DNA of 64,000 bases from an uncultured Propionivibrio sp. (GCF_963666255.1 NZ_OY762655.1:1116001-1180000), one strand, 5' to 3'. Shown: positions 17,802-27,865, counted from the stretch's first letter. Notes: generated by a model not told the origin, from the letters alone. Numbers and translations are program-made.

Positions 17802-18793
17802 AATCGGGCGGAGTCTTGCACAAGCTGGCCGGCGAATTCCGGCTGTTCGGCGTCCTGCTGCTACTGATGGTCGGGCTGTCGATCGTTTCGGACCGGTTCC
17901 TGACCGTGGATAACCTGACCAACGTGCTGTGGTCGGTGTGCCTGATCGGGATCATGGCGACCGGGGCGATCTACTCGCCGGTGACCGGCGGCATCGACTT
18001 GTCGGTCGGTTCGATGGCGGCCTTGGCGGGGATTCTCGCCAACGTCTTCATGAACACCTTCGGGCTGCACTGGACTCTGGCGATCGTGCTGACGCTCGTC
18101 ATCGGCGCGGCGATCGGCTGGCTCAACGGCATCGTCACGACGAAGTTCCTGGTGCCGGCCTTCATCGTCACGATGGCGGCGAAGACTTATCTCTTCGGGC
18201 TTGCCATGCTGATCTCGAACGGCGACCAGATCACGATCATGGAGCCGAAGCCTTTCCTCGAGATCGGCGTCGGCAAGTTCCTCGGCATTCCGATCCCGAT
18301 CTACATCATGATGCTGCTGGTCGTCGCCAGCCATGTGCTGCTCAAGCACACCGCCTTCGGGCGGCGGGCGATCGCCGTCGGCGCCAATGAGGTCGCGGCC
18401 AAGCTGACCGGCGTCAATCCGGACAAGACGCGCATCATCGTCTATACGATCTCGTCGGTGACGGCGACGATCGCCGGCATCGTCATGGCTTCGCTCACCC
18501 AGCAGGCCTACGCGATGAACGCCAGCGGCTACGAGTTGGATGTCATCACCGCCATCGTCGTCGGCGGTACCAGCCTGATGGGCGGCAACGGTTCCGTCAT
18601 CGGCGCCCTCATCGGCGCCGTTATGGTCGGCTTCATCAACAACGGCCTCAACCTCCTCGACATGCCGTCCGCCTATCACCCGATCGCCACCGGCATCGTC
18701 ATCCTCGTCGCCCTCATACTCAATCAGGGCAGCGAACTCGCCAGCTGGCTCAAACGCCTGCGCACGCTCGGCAAGGCCCGGGAAAGCGCCTGA
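17798..18793 (+). CDS. Sugar ABC transporter permease 2 (RbsC-type)
   Basis: The 331-residue protein is a second BPD_transp_2 permease (PVTGGIDLSVGSMAAL and VVGGTSLMGGNGSVIG), starting at an ATGA overlap with the ATPase gene. Two different permeases with one binding protein and one double ATPase make a complete CUT2-type importer. Only about 20 bases separate it from the RuBisCO-like gene, which ties import to that enzyme. Confidence 0.92.
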
Positions 18794-18815
18794 CCCCCAA
18801 CGAAAGAGAAATGTG

Positions 18816-20144
18816 ATGAACAGCGAAGACCAGGCCTTCTTTGCCAAGGCCGACCAGATCGACCTCTCCGAATACGTCGTGCTCGACTACTTCTTCGAAT
18901 CCTCGGTCGAGCCAACGCACGCCGCCGCGCACCTATGCCAGGAGCAATCGACGGCGCAATGGAAACGCGTCGGCGTCGACGAGGACATGCGTCCGTTGCA
19001 TGCGGCGAAAGTCATCGATCTCGTCGTCGAGTGCATGCCGACCGAGCCCTGCATCCCCTTCATGGTCGACCACTGGGACAAACTCTGGGCCTGCCGCGTC
19101 AAGATCGCCTATCCGATCCGCAACATCGGCCGCGCCCTGCCCAACCTGATCACCGCGGCCTGCGGCGAAGGCGCTTTTTTCAGCCCCGGCATCCATGCCA
19201 TCAAGCTGCAGGACATCGCCTTCCCGCCCGGCTATCTCGATGCGCACGAAGGACCGAAATTCGGCATTGCCGGCCTGCGCGAGTGGACCGGCGTACACGA
19301 CCGCCCGCTCTTCTTCGGCGTCATCAAGCCCAACATCGGCCTCGCGCCCGAGCCCTTCCGCGACATCGCCTACGAAAGCTGGCTGGGCGGACTCGATGTC
19401 GCCAAGGATGACGAACTCATCTTCGACACCGACTGGTCGCCCTTCGACAAACGCACCCGCCTGCTCGGCGAGGCGCGTCTCGATGCCGAGCAGAAGACCG
19501 GGAAGAAATGCTGCTATCTTGCCAACGTCACCGACGAGGTCGACCGCCTCATCCCGCTCCATGACATTGGCGTCGCGAACGGCGCCAACATGCTGATGGT
19601 CAACGCCATGGCGACCGGACTCAGCGCCGTGCGCATGCTGCGCAAGCACACCGAGGTGCCGCTCGTCGCCCATTTCGACTTCGTCGCGCCGATGACGCGC
19701 TCGCCCTACTACGGCGTCCATTCCCGCGTCATCACCAAGCTGCAGCGCCTGGCCGGCTTCGACGCCATCATCTTCGCCGGCATGGGCGCGCGCATGAAGA
19801 CGACGCGCGGCGGCGTCCTCGCCGACGTCAGCGCCTGCACCGACTCGCTGTGCACGCTGCAGCGCGAGCACGCGGCCAACGCCGCGCCCTGTCCGATCAA
19901 GCCGGCGCTGCCAATCCCCGGCGGCTCGCAATGGGCCGGATCGATCGAATCGCTCTACCGCGACATCGGCTCGACCGATTTCGCCATCGTTCCCGGACGC
20001 GCCGTCTTCGGCCATCCGCAAGGCCCGAAGGCCGGCGCCGCCAGCCTGCATCAGGGCTGGGAGGCGATTCGCAGCGGCGTTTCGCTCGCCGACTATGCGC
20101 GCGACCACGAGGAATTGCGCGTCTCGATCAGCCACAACCACTGA
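18816..20144 (+). CDS. RuBisCO-like protein (form IV large-chain homologue)
   Basis: The 442-residue protein keeps the RuBisCO large-chain fold: IKPN at 170-173 (first active-site Lys), the carbamylated-Lys and metal motif GGLDVAKDDE with K197, D199 and E200, H286, and a Lys at 328 in the loop-6 region. By eye, the second active-site Lys (KPK to KPN), the HxHR pair (here HFDF) and the His before loop 6 (here Phe) are changed. Carboxylation is therefore unlikely; relatives act as isomerases, enolases or transcarboxylase/hydrolases on phosphorylated sugar derivatives. It sits between the sugar importer and a class II aldolase, so it should process the imported sugar or acid. Confidence 0.9.
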   Translation: MNSEDQAFFAKADQIDLSEYVVLDYFFESSVEPTHAAAHLCQEQSTAQWKRVGVDEDMRPLHAAKVIDLVVECMPTEPCIPFMVDHWDKLWACRVKIAYPIRNIGRALPNLITAACGEGAFFSPGIHAIKLQDIAFPPGYLDAHEGPKFGIAGLREWTGVHDRPLFFGVIKPNIGLAPEPFRDIAYESWLGGLDVAKDDELIFDTDWSPFDKRTRLLGEARLDAEQKTGKKCCYLANVTDEVDRLIPLHDIGVANGANMLMVNAMATGLSAVRMLRKHTEVPLVAHFDFVAPMTRSPYYGVHSRVITKLQRLAGFDAIIFAGMGARMKTTRGGVLADVSACTDSLCTLQREHAANAAPCPIKPALPIPGGSQWAGSIESLYRDIGSTDFAIVPGRAVFGHPQGPKAGAASLHQGWEAIRSGVSLADYARDHEELRVSISHNH

Positions 20145-20157
20145 CAATGACGAAGCC

Positions 20158-20817
20158 ATGACGACACTACGCCAACAGATCATCGCGGCCGCCCGCGCGA
20201 CGCTCGCCGCCGGACTCAACAAGGGCATCGCCGGCAATGTCAGCGCACGCTGCGAGGAAAACGGCCGGCGCGGCTTCCTGATCACGCCGACCGGCATCCC
20301 CTACGCCTCGCTCGAAGCCGATGACATCGTCTTCGTCGCCGAAGACGGCACGGCAGCAGGCCGGCGCGCGCCTTCCTCGGAGTGGCGCTTCCACCGCGAC
20401 ATCTACCTCCACCGACCCGAAGCCGACGCGATCATGCACGCGCACGCGCCCTTCGCCACCAGCCTTGCCTGCCTGCGCCAGGACATTCCTGCCTTTCACT
20501 ACATGATCGCGCGCTTCGGCGGCGACACGCTGCGTTGCGCGCAGTACGCCATTTTCGGCTCGCAGGCGCTTTCCGACGCGGCGCTGGCGGCGCTTGAGGG
20601 TCGCTCGGCCTGCCTGCTCGCCAACCACGGTATGATCGCCTTCGGCAAGAGCCCGCGCCACGCGCTCGACCTCGCCGTCGAACTCGAAGTGCTGTGCGAG
20701 CAATACTGGCGCGCACGCCTGGCCGGCGAACCGGTCGTGCTCGATGACGGTGAAATGGCCGCGGTCCTCGTCAAATTCGCCCATTACGGCCAGCAAGACG
20801 GCGATAATGACGGCTGA
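20158..20817 (+). CDS. Class II aldolase/adducin family protein (aldolase 2)
   Basis: The 219-residue protein has GIAGNVSAR near 22-30, an acidic residue in SSEWRFHRDIYL, the zinc pair in MHAHAPFA and the third His in LANHGMIAFG. It is a second, clearly different class II aldolase in the cluster. It starts 14 bases after the RuBisCO-like gene. By analogy with L-fuculose-phosphate aldolase it would yield dihydroxyacetone phosphate or a similar fragment, or it could be a keto-acid-phosphate decarboxylase of the OtnC kind. Confidence 0.88.
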   Translation: MTTLRQQIIAAARATLAAGLNKGIAGNVSARCEENGRRGFLITPTGIPYASLEADDIVFVAEDGTAAGRRAPSSEWRFHRDIYLHRPEADAIMHAHAPFATSLACLRQDIPAFHYMIARFGGDTLRCAQYAIFGSQALSDAALAALEGRSACLLANHGMIAFGKSPRHALDLAVELEVLCEQYWRARLAGEPVVLDDGEMAAVLVKFAHYGQQDGDNDG

Positions 20818-20841
20818 TTTCATTTTCACCCACCGGACTGC

Positions 20842-21531
20842 ATGACATTCACGATCCAGGCGATCATTTTCGATAGCGACGGCACCCTGCTCGACAGCGA
20901 GACGCTCGGCATGGACCTGCTGTGGGAACTGGCCCGGGACGCCGGACTGTCACTGACGCGCGACGAGGCGCATCGGCGCTTCCGCGGCGTCGGCATCGCC
21001 GAAGTCGGCGGCTGGGTCATGGCGGAACTCGGGCGCCCGGACCCCGACCGCATCGCCGCCTTCGTCGACCGTTATCACCGCGGCATTCTCCGGCGCTTTC
21101 GCGAGGCGCTGGCGCCAATGCCGGGGGCCGTCGAACTTCTCGAAGCACTGCACCTGCCGGTCGCCGTCGCCACCAACGGGCCGCGCGAAAAGGTCGGTCT
21201 GGGACTGGCCCTCACCGGTCTCGACCGCTTCTTCGGCGACAAGGTCTTCAGCGCGCCCGAACTCGGCCATTTCAAGCCGGACCCCGAACTTTTCCTGATC
21301 GCCGCCCGCGCGCTCAAGGCGCCGCCCGCACAGTGCGCCGTCGTCGAGGACAGCCTGCCCGGACTCGTCGCCGGCATCGCCGCCGGCATGCGCGTCTATT
21401 CGCTGCATCCGCGCGATGGGTTGCCTGACGATCTTGCCGACAAGCTCATCTTCATCGAGTCCTTGAGCGATTTCGGCCGGAAGATTGGCCTGGCCCCGGG
21501 CATTTCGTCGCCGTTACACCTCCATCCGTGA
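20842..21531 (+). CDS. HAD-superfamily phosphatase / beta-phosphoglucomutase-like
   Basis: The 229-residue protein has HAD motif I as DSDGTLLDSE (nucleophile D11, acid D13), motif II in VATNGPREKV, the motif III Lys in HFKPDPELF and motif IV VVEDSLPGLVAG, with a helical cap between. Such enzymes remove phosphate from sugar phosphates or related metabolites. It is the last gene of the carbohydrate operon, 24 bases after aldolase 2, and could release or detoxify a phosphorylated intermediate. Confidence 0.85.
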   Translation: MTFTIQAIIFDSDGTLLDSETLGMDLLWELARDAGLSLTRDEAHRRFRGVGIAEVGGWVMAELGRPDPDRIAAFVDRYHRGILRRFREALAPMPGAVELLEALHLPVAVATNGPREKVGLGLALTGLDRFFGDKVFSAPELGHFKPDPELFLIAARALKAPPAQCAVVEDSLPGLVAGIAAGMRVYSLHPRDGLPDDLADKLIFIESLSDFGRKIGLAPGISSPLHLHP

Positions 21532-21696
21532 CGCGGCACGCACGTCAACCGCCCCCGGAACGCATTCCCCGTGCATAACAAAACATTGATCAGGGCGAAC
21601 CCGCGCAGTAAGCTGTAAGCATTGGGAGAAAGCGCCGCACGCTCGCACTCGCCCTGATGGCGGGCACGACGTTTCATTTGCGCGGAGCCAACAACA

Positions 21697-24600
21697 ATGA
21701 CATCGGACCATCCGGCGGATTACACGCCTGAAAATGCCACGCCCGACCGTCCCCTCCCCGGGGGCGCCGAGCCGGATGAATTGCTTGAACTATCCACGCT
21801 TCTCGCCAGCCTTCTCTACGCGCTCCTCGGGGCATTAGGCCTGACGCTCGCCGTTGCAACGGGTTATGCCAGCCCGTTCTTTCCGGCGGCCGGACTGGCC
21901 GTCGCCCTCGTCCTCGTCCAGGGATTCGCCGCCCTGCCCGCAATCTGGCTCGGCTCGCTGATCCTCAACATCGGCGTCGCCGTCGCCGGCGGATCGCTTT
22001 CCCCGGCCGCGCTCGCCGTCGCCGCCGCCATCGCCTGCGGCGCCGCGCTCCAGGCCGCGCTCGTGCGGTGGCTGCTCGAACGTTTCCCCACCAACTGGCG
22101 GCAACTCGACCTTGAACATGACATCATCAAGTTCCTTGCACTCGCCGGGCCGATCGCCTGCCTCGTCGCACCCTGCATCGGCGTCGGCGGTCTGATCCTG
22201 GCCGGCATCCTTCCCGGCGCCAGCGTCTTCTACAGCTGGTGGAACTGGTACGTCGGCGACACGCTGGGCGTCTGGGTTGCAGCACCGTTGGCACTCGGCC
22301 TTTTCCAGCGACGCAATCCCGCCTGGCGCGTCCGTCTCGGCAACCTGTTCCCACCCGTACTCGGTCTTCTCGCCGTCGCCATGGCCGTCTTCTTCGGCAT
22401 GGCCCGCTGGGAGGAGCAACGACAGCAGGAAGCGGTCGCCAGCAAGGGAAAGGAACTTGCCTACCACCTGAGCCACCGCTTCGTCGCCCACCACGAAGCC
22501 CTGCTGGCGCTTTCCCGCCTGATCGAGGTGAATCCTGCGCTCGGTAGCGAGCAGTTCGAGCATTTCACCGCGGTCACCCTGAAGGAGCAACCCGATGTCT
22601 TCGCCCTGAGCTTCAACACCTACCTGCGCGACAGGCAGCGCGCCGAGTTCGAACACCGCATGAGCGCAATCCGCCCCGGCGGTCGCTTTCAGCTGACCGA
22701 GCGTAACAGCGACGGCCAACTCGTGCCCGCGGCCAAGCGTCCGGAATATGTCGCTGTCACTTGTATCCGACCCTTGCGGGGGAACCTGCCGGCGATCGGC
22801 TATGACGTCTATTCGGAGCCGACGCGCCGGGACGCGATCGACCGGTGCGCTGGCCAGCGGCCGGCCCGCGGTCACCGCGCCGATCCGGCTGGTGCAGGAA
22901 CAGCGCGAGCGCCCCGGCGTCCTGGTTCTGGCGCCCGCCCTACCCGCAGATCAGCGGTAACGCCCGAAGGCCGCCCGGCCAATTCTGGCAACATCGCTGA
23001 CAACATCGCCCGCCAGCATCACCGGCAAGGACAATCTCCATCGGCTTTGCCGTCGGCGTTCTCAAGGTCGATGAACTCGTCGATATCGCCCTGAGCGACC
23101 ACCTCGAACCGGGCATTCAAATGGAATTGCTCGACCGCGCCGCCAGCGATGACCGGCGCATGCTGGTGCGCCGCGTCGGCGACGGCGCGGCGGACAGCGA
23201 ACGGACACGATGGACGACGCGGCTGATGATGGCCGACCGGGAATGGGAGCTGCGCGTCTGGGCCACGCGCCGCCTATGTCGAGCAGCATCGCTCCTGGCT
23301 GCCGTGGAGTGTCGGTGTCCTCGGCCTGCTCTTCATCGGACTGCTGCAGACGATGCTGCTGACGATTACCGGCCGGACCGCCCTGGTACCAACCGTCATG
23401 TCGACGCGCAAACCGTCGAGATCCGGGCCAAGAACGACGCGCTGGCAGTCAGCGAAGAACGCTACCGCTCGGTGGTCAACAGCGTCAGGGAAGTAATCTT
23501 CCAGACCGACACGGCCGGCCGATGGACCTTTCTCAACCCGGCCTGGGAGGAGATCACCGGATTTCAGGTCGCTGCCAGCCTCGGCACGCCGCTCGTCGAC
23601 AATGTCTGCACCGAGGACCGGGAACGCTGCATGAACCTGATCGATGCGTTGGCACGAGGCGAGCAGAGCGATGGCCGTTTCGAACTTCGTTTCCGCCATC
23701 GCAGCGGCGACGCCCGCTGGATGGAGGTCTATGCCCAACCAATGACGATGCCCTACGCTGGCGGCATTTCCGGAACGCTGATCGACATCACCGAGCGCAA
23801 GAACGCCGAAGCGGAAGTCGATGCCTACCGAAGGAATCTCGAAAAACTTGTCACCCTGCGCACGCGCCAGCTCGAAGCGGCCAAGGAAGCGGCGGAAACC
23901 GCCAACATCGCCAAGAGCGCCTTCCTCGCCAACATGAGCCACGAGATCCGGACGCCGCTCAATGCCATCACCAGCATGGCCTATCTGGTTCGTCGCGGCG
24001 GCGTCAGTGCCAAGCAGGACGATCAGCTCCGGAAAATCGACGTCGCCGGCCGGCATCTGCTCGAAATCATCGACGCCATCCTCGATTTGTCGAAAATCGA
24101 AGCCGGGAAACTCGCCCTCGACGAAAGCGAATTCCAATTGGCATCACTGCTCGACGACACCCCTGTCGATGTTCAGGGAACGGGCGCAGGCAAAGCATAT
24201 CGCCCTCGGCGTCAGCCTCGATCCTTCCCTGCCCCGCAGCTTTGTCGGCGATGCGACGCGCCTGCAACAGGCGCTGATCAACTACATCGGCAACGCCCTC
24301 AAGTTCACCGATCACGGCCGCATCACCATCCGCGTCCTTCCGCTCGACGTCAGCCCCGACGGCACCCTGCTGCGTTTCGAAGTCCAGGACACCGGCATCG
24401 GCATCGCCAGCGAGGCGCAAGGTCGCCTGTTCAGCGCCTTCGAGCAGGCCGACAATTCGACCACCCGCAAGTACGGCGGCACCGGCCTGGGCCTCGCCCT
24501 CACCAAGAAGTTCGCCGAACTGATGATGGCGGCACGGTCGGCGTCTCGAGCCGGCCGGGTCTGGGCAGCACGTTCTGGCTCACGGCCCGGCTGAAGTCGT

Positions 24601-25053
24601 GCGATACGGACGCAACCGGGGCGCGGGAGACCGGCGCCGAACCGGCCGAATCGCGCCTGGCCGGGCGCTATGCGGGATGCCGCGCGTGCTGCTGGCCGAA
24701 GACGACGCAGTGAACCGCGAAGTCGCCCTCTCTTTCCTGGAAACCCTCGGATTCCTGGTGGACCGCCGTCGATGACGGCGCCCGCGCCGTCGAACAGGCT
24801 GCCCACCGGCAATACGACCTGATCCTGATGGACATCCAGATGCCGAACATGGACGGGCTCGATGCCGTGCGCACCATCCGCCGTCAGGACGGAAACGGCG
24901 ATATCCCCATCATCGCCAATGACCGCCAACGCCTTCGCCGAAGACAAGACACGGTGCCTGGAGGCGGGCATGAACGATTTCATGACCAAGCCCATCGACC
25001 CCGAACATCTGTTCGCAACGCTGCTGCGCTGGCTCGACCGTCGCAACGCCTGA
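21697..25053 (+). pseudogene. Hybrid sensor histidine kinase (MASE1-CHASE-PAS-HisKA-HATPase-REC) broken by many frameshifts
   Basis: Read across frames, one long protein appears: MASE1-like membrane domain (21.79-22.40 kb), CHASE domain (22.45-23.25 kb), another transmembrane segment (about 23.29-23.37 kb), PAS (23.45-23.80 kb), HisKA with FLANMSHEIRTPLNAITSM (23.92 kb), HATPase with DTGIGIASEAQGRLF and YGGTGLGLAL (24.39-24.50 kb) and a receiver domain with [20 protein letters not shown] and the Lys in FMTKPIDP. Frame changes are needed near 22.85, 22.94, 23.0, 23.27, 23.39, 24.17, 24.53, 24.67, 24.76 and 24.92 kb. Residues on each side stay family-like, which suggests indel errors or very recent decay. 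As written, no full product can be made. Confidence 0.75.
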
Positions 25054-25073
25054 GCCTCCGGCAGCGGCGCGCG

Positions 25074-25488
25074 CTATTCCCCGCCGCGGGCGCGGATATG
25101 CGCCGCCAGCACCCTGTCGCTTCGCTGGATATGCGCCATCAGCCATTGCATGAGGTAGGCGGTCATCTGTTGCGGCGTGTTCGCCTGCGGATCATCGGCC
25201 AGGCGCTGGAAACGCAGGATAGCGTCGACAAAGGTCTGATGCTCGCTCTGATGCATTTCCAGCGCCGGAAACGCATGGATCGCCATGAGCGCTTCCTCCG
25301 AACGGAAATGTGTTTCGGCATACGCCTGCAGGGACGCCAGCACCTCGGCCGACGTGCGTTCGCCCTTGCGGGGTATTGACCGACAGCATCAGCCGATCGA
25401 GACACACGAACAGTTGCGCATGCTCGTCGTCGATCTGCTTGATGCCGACCGACAAAACATCTTTCAGGCTATCCGTGAGCGCAGTCAT
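25074..25488 (-). pseudogene. Bacteriohemerythrin, single frameshift
   Basis: The first part (from 25488) reads MTALTDSLKDVLSVGIKQID with an iron-site type DDEHAQLF. The second part, in another frame (to 25074), reads HFRSEEALM, then HQSEHQTF and WLMAHI, giving the His/Glu pattern of an oxygen-binding diiron bacteriohemerythrin. The frame changes around 25.35-25.37 kb. The combined length, about 137 residues, is normal for the family. It could be functional if the indel is a sequencing error. It lies at the end of the minus-strand NsrR/hemerythrin series. Confidence 0.7.
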
Positions 25489-26026
25489 TGGTTTTCAGGA
25501 ATCCCACCGGAACGGTCGCGAAAAGCGTCGCGAATCGACCTGTGAATGATAGCTGAAAAGCGGCGACGATTACGCCAAAAGCATCGGTTTCAGCCGACGC
25601 GTGACATCCTCCCGACGGGACCGCAAAACGCGGCGGCAAGAACGCCCGGGCCACATCGCGAAGAACGACGGCCCAGGCCGACAGTGCGCCTATTTCTCGC
25701 GCGCGGATCATCACCAGCAGCATCTTGAAACGGCCGAGCGGCTTGACGGCATGCGGCACATTCGCGGGCATGATCAGCGAATCGCCCTCGCCGAGGCGAT
25801 GCGGCGTTCCGGCGATGGGAATCTCGGCCTCGCCTTCGACGCCGATCACCAGCGCGTCATACGGGGCGGTGTGCTCGCTCAATCCCTCGCCGCCGTCGAA
25901 AGCGAAGAGCGTGACGTTGCCGACCGAGTTCTTGATCAGCATGCTGCTGACGATGGCATTGTCCTGATACTGGAGCATGGTCTTGAGATTGCGCACGGTG
26001 GTGGCGGTGGGGCTTTTCTGGGTCAT
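25469..26026 (-). CDS. Cupin-domain protein (C-terminus possibly extended by a frameshift)
   Basis: The first 110 or so residues form a single small beta-barrel cupin (EHTAPYDALVIGVEGEAEI, LIMPANVPHAVKP) that usually ends near FKMLLVMIR. Here the frame continues about 75 residues with no family resemblance and overlaps the bacteriohemerythrin start. Removing one base from the GCGCGCG run near 25.70 kb would give a stop within three codons, so the true gene probably ends near 25.69 kb. AGGAG stands eight bases before the ATG. It is the last of the nsrR-hemerythrin-PAS-cupin run; related small cupins accompany nitrite/NO genes. Confidence 0.7.
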   Translation of the reverse strand: MTQKSPTATTVRNLKTMLQYQDNAIVSSMLIKNSVGNVTLFAFDGGEGLSEHTAPYDALVIGVEGEAEIPIAGTPHRLGEGDSLIMPANVPHAVKPLGRFKMLLVMIRAREIGALSAWAVVLRDVARAFLPPRFAVPSGGCHASAETDAFGVIVAAFQLSFTGRFATLFATVPVGFLKTNDCAHG

Positions 26027-26049
26027 GGTGTTACTCCTGTGAAAATACG

Positions 26050-26448
26050 TTAGCGTTGGGTAGCCGGCGTCGGCGCGGGCGCCGAGCGGGCGATGGCGAC
26101 CGATCCCTGCATCGCGCCATCGGGCGCGACGACGACGGCGAAGCTCATCTGCACATAGATCGACTCGCCCGAAGCGTGCAGCGCCTTGGTCAGCGTCGGC
26201 TTGCCGGCGTGCTCGGTCCGCCCCGCCTGCATCGCCGCGTTGTAACCCCGCCAGTGCGGCGCCCGCAGGCGCTCGGGGATGATGATATCGAGCGACTTGC
26301 CGATGGCATCGCCGGCGGCGATGCCGAAAAGACGTTCGGCGGCGCCGTTCCACAGGCGGATGAACCCGGCCGGATCGGCAAAGATGACGGCATCGGCGCT
26401 CTGTTGCAGGATCGCCGCGTGAAGGTCGAAGGATTGCGTATCGGACAT
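26050..26448 (-). CDS. Stand-alone PAS domain protein
   Basis: The 132-residue protein is a single PAS domain (ILQQSADAVIFADPAGFI, then LWNGAAERLFGI and a beta-hairpin ending in the VQMSFAVVVA strand) with no output domain. AGGAG lies six bases before the ATG. Position between a hemerythrin gene and a cupin gene in an NsrR-headed operon suggests sensing or binding of a redox or heme-type ligand, which is inference. Confidence 0.82.
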   Translation of the reverse strand: MSDTQSFDLHAAILQQSADAVIFADPAGFIRLWNGAAERLFGIAAGDAIGKSLDIIIPERLRAPHWRGYNAAMQAGRTEHAGKPTLTKALHASGESIYVQMSFAVVVAPDGAMQGSVAIARSAPAPTPATQR

Positions 26449-26457
26449 GCTGTTCTC

Positions 26458-26901
26458 CTATCGTTGTTCGGGCATATCGCCCCTTGCAGGCGCCGACCGG
26501 CCGCCCGCTACGGCGTCCTCGTCGGCGCGCTGCGCCAGAATCGACTCGATGACCGGGAACAGTTCCCGCTCCTCGAAGCGCACGTGATCGGCCAGCGCCC
26601 GGCCAAAGGGCGCCAGCGCCGCCGCGCACCCGTCGCGCAGGCGGCCGGCCTCGGCACGCAGGGCCGCGTGCTCGGCCAGCGTGCGTGCTGCCAGCGCCGC
26701 CTGTCCGTGCGCGTGCAGCAGCGGCAAGAGATCGGCCTCCTCGGCGGCGAAATGCGGGGCCAGTTCGCGCTCGAACAGCCCGGCGAGCGCCGGCATCAGG
26801 GCCGTCGCTTCCTCACCGCCGCCGCGCTGGGCGCGCTTGGCCCAGACCAGCGCGGTGTGGTGCTCGCGCGAGAGCGTGATCAGGAACGCGCTGCGTTTCA
26901 T
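26458..26901 (-). CDS. Hemerythrin domain protein
   Basis: The 147-residue helical protein has the iron-ligand pattern of the HHE family: REHHTALVW near 13, HFAAEEADLLPLLHAH, HAALR and HVRFEERELFPVI. Such proteins bind oxygen or nitric oxide or help repair iron-sulfur centres (YtfE-like). The gene follows nsrR by about 50 bases on the same strand and its stop lies within the ribosome-site region of the PAS gene, so the genes are one operon under NO control. Confidence 0.85.
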   Translation of the reverse strand: MKRSAFLITLSREHHTALVWAKRAQRGGGEEATALMPALAGLFERELAPHFAAEEADLLPLLHAHGQAALAARTLAEHAALRAEAGRLRDGCAAALAPFGRALADHVRFEERELFPVIESILAQRADEDAVAGGRSAPARGDMPEQR

Positions 26902-26950
26902 CGTCGGCCTCTGCTCATGACAAATGCGGACATCCGCCCCAAGCCCGCCA

Positions 26951-27394
26951 TCAGGCCAGCGCCAGCAGCTGACGCATCTGACTCAGGCGTTGCGGCTGGC
27001 TGACGAGATCGGCGAGCGTGTACTCATCGAGCGTCGCGTAGAGGGCGTCGAAGGCCTTCACCAGGATCGGCGCCAGACGACAGGCCGGCACAATTTTGCA
27101 GCCGCTGTGATCCTCGCCCAGACATTCGACGATGGCGCCATTGCCTTCGCTGGCGCGCACGATCTGCCCCAGGCGGATCGCCGACGGCTCTTGCAGCAGC
27201 CGGATGCCGCCGCCCTTGCCGCGCACCGAGGCGATGACACCGGCACGCGCCAGCTGATGCACGACCTTCATCAAGTGGTTCTCCGAGATTCCGTAGGCCG
27301 CGGCAATCTCGGGAATCGTCGCCAGCCGGTCCCGCTCGACCGCCAGAAACATCAGGACGCGCAAGGTGTAATCCGAAAAAGTGGTCAGTCGCAT
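26951..27394 (-). CDS. nsrR: Rrf2-family NO-sensing repressor NsrR
   Basis: The 147-residue protein starts MRLTTFSDYTLRVLMFLA, typical of NsrR. It has the winged helix up to about 70 and the three iron-sulfur cysteines C91, C99 and C105. Nitric oxide attacks the cluster and relieves repression. The start at 27394 is chosen by family alignment; the longer frame upstream runs through the AT-rich promoter. Two AAGATGTA-type elements in the 104-base divergent gap resemble NsrR sites, so it should control both the nsrR-hemerythrin operon and the DUF59-DUF2249 operon. Confidence 0.9.
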   Translation of the reverse strand: MRLTTFSDYTLRVLMFLAVERDRLATIPEIAAAYGISENHLMKVVHQLARAGVIASVRGKGGGIRLLQEPSAIRLGQIVRASEGNGAIVECLGEDHSGCKIVPACRLAPILVKAFDALYATLDEYTLADLVSQPQRLSQMRQLLALA

Positions 27395-27410
27395 GAACAC
27401 GCACCTTTTA

Positions 27411-27430
27411 AAGATGTAAAAAATGTATTG
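27411..27430. promoter_or_regulatory. Probable NsrR site proximal to nsrR
   Basis: AAGATGTAAAAAATGTATTG shares AAGATGTA and the A/T-rich dyad form of NsrR operators and lies 17 bases before the nsrR start. Its partner on the other side of the gap carries the same AAGATGTA element in the opposite orientation. Confidence 0.5.
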
Positions 27431-27460
27431 CTTTTGAACGAGACGAAGCATATCATAAAC

Positions 27461-27480
27461 ATTCATAAATTATACATCTT
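27461..27480. promoter_or_regulatory. Probable NsrR site proximal to the DUF59 gene
   Basis: On the minus strand it reads AAGATGTATAATTTATGAAT, again AAGATGTA followed by an A/T-rich half. It lies 18 bases before the DUF59 start. The two sites are mirror-placed about 50 bases apart. Confidence 0.5.
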
Positions 27481-27498
27481 TCAAACAGGATCGCCAGA

Positions 27499-27834
27499 AT
27501 GAACGAAAACGCCAAGGAAAACAGCGCCGGCAACGACGCGACAGACATCGCGCGGACCGCCTTGCGCCAGATCATCGACCCCGAGGTCGGCGTCAACATC
27601 GTCGATCTGGGACTCGTCTATGACATCGTCGCCGATGCCGGCGGCATCCGCGTCAGCATGACGATGACGTCGCCGGCCTGCCCCCTCGGCGAAATGATCT
27701 GCGAGGAAGCACACGACGCCATCCATGCCGCCTTCGATGACGGCCGCGCGGTCGACATCCAGCTCGTCTGGAATCCGCCCTGGCACCCCGAGATGATGAG
27801 CGCCGACGCCAAGCAGGCGCTCGGCTGGAACTGA
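27499..27834 (+). CDS. MIP18/DUF59 metal-sulfur cluster assembly factor
   Basis: The 111-residue protein has the DUF59 core DPEVGVNIVDLGLVYDI and the conserved Cys in SPACPLGEMI. Members (SufT, PaaD-like) help build or repair iron-sulfur clusters. AGGA lies eight bases before the ATG. As the first gene divergent from nsrR, with NsrR-like sites before it, a role in iron-sulfur repair after NO damage is likely. It is followed by DUF2249 in the same operon. Confidence 0.88.
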   Translation: MNENAKENSAGNDATDIARTALRQIIDPEVGVNIVDLGLVYDIVADAGGIRVSMTMTSPACPLGEMICEEAHDAIHAAFDDGRAVDIQLVWNPPWHPEMMSADAKQALGWN

Positions 27835-27865
27835 CTTTCTTTATTTCAACCCGCAGGAGAACACC

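Noticed and set aside
21697-25053. Reading the histidine-kinase region as several separate genes
   Set aside because: The pieces lack starts and ribosome sites and join in order into one MASE1-to-receiver protein.
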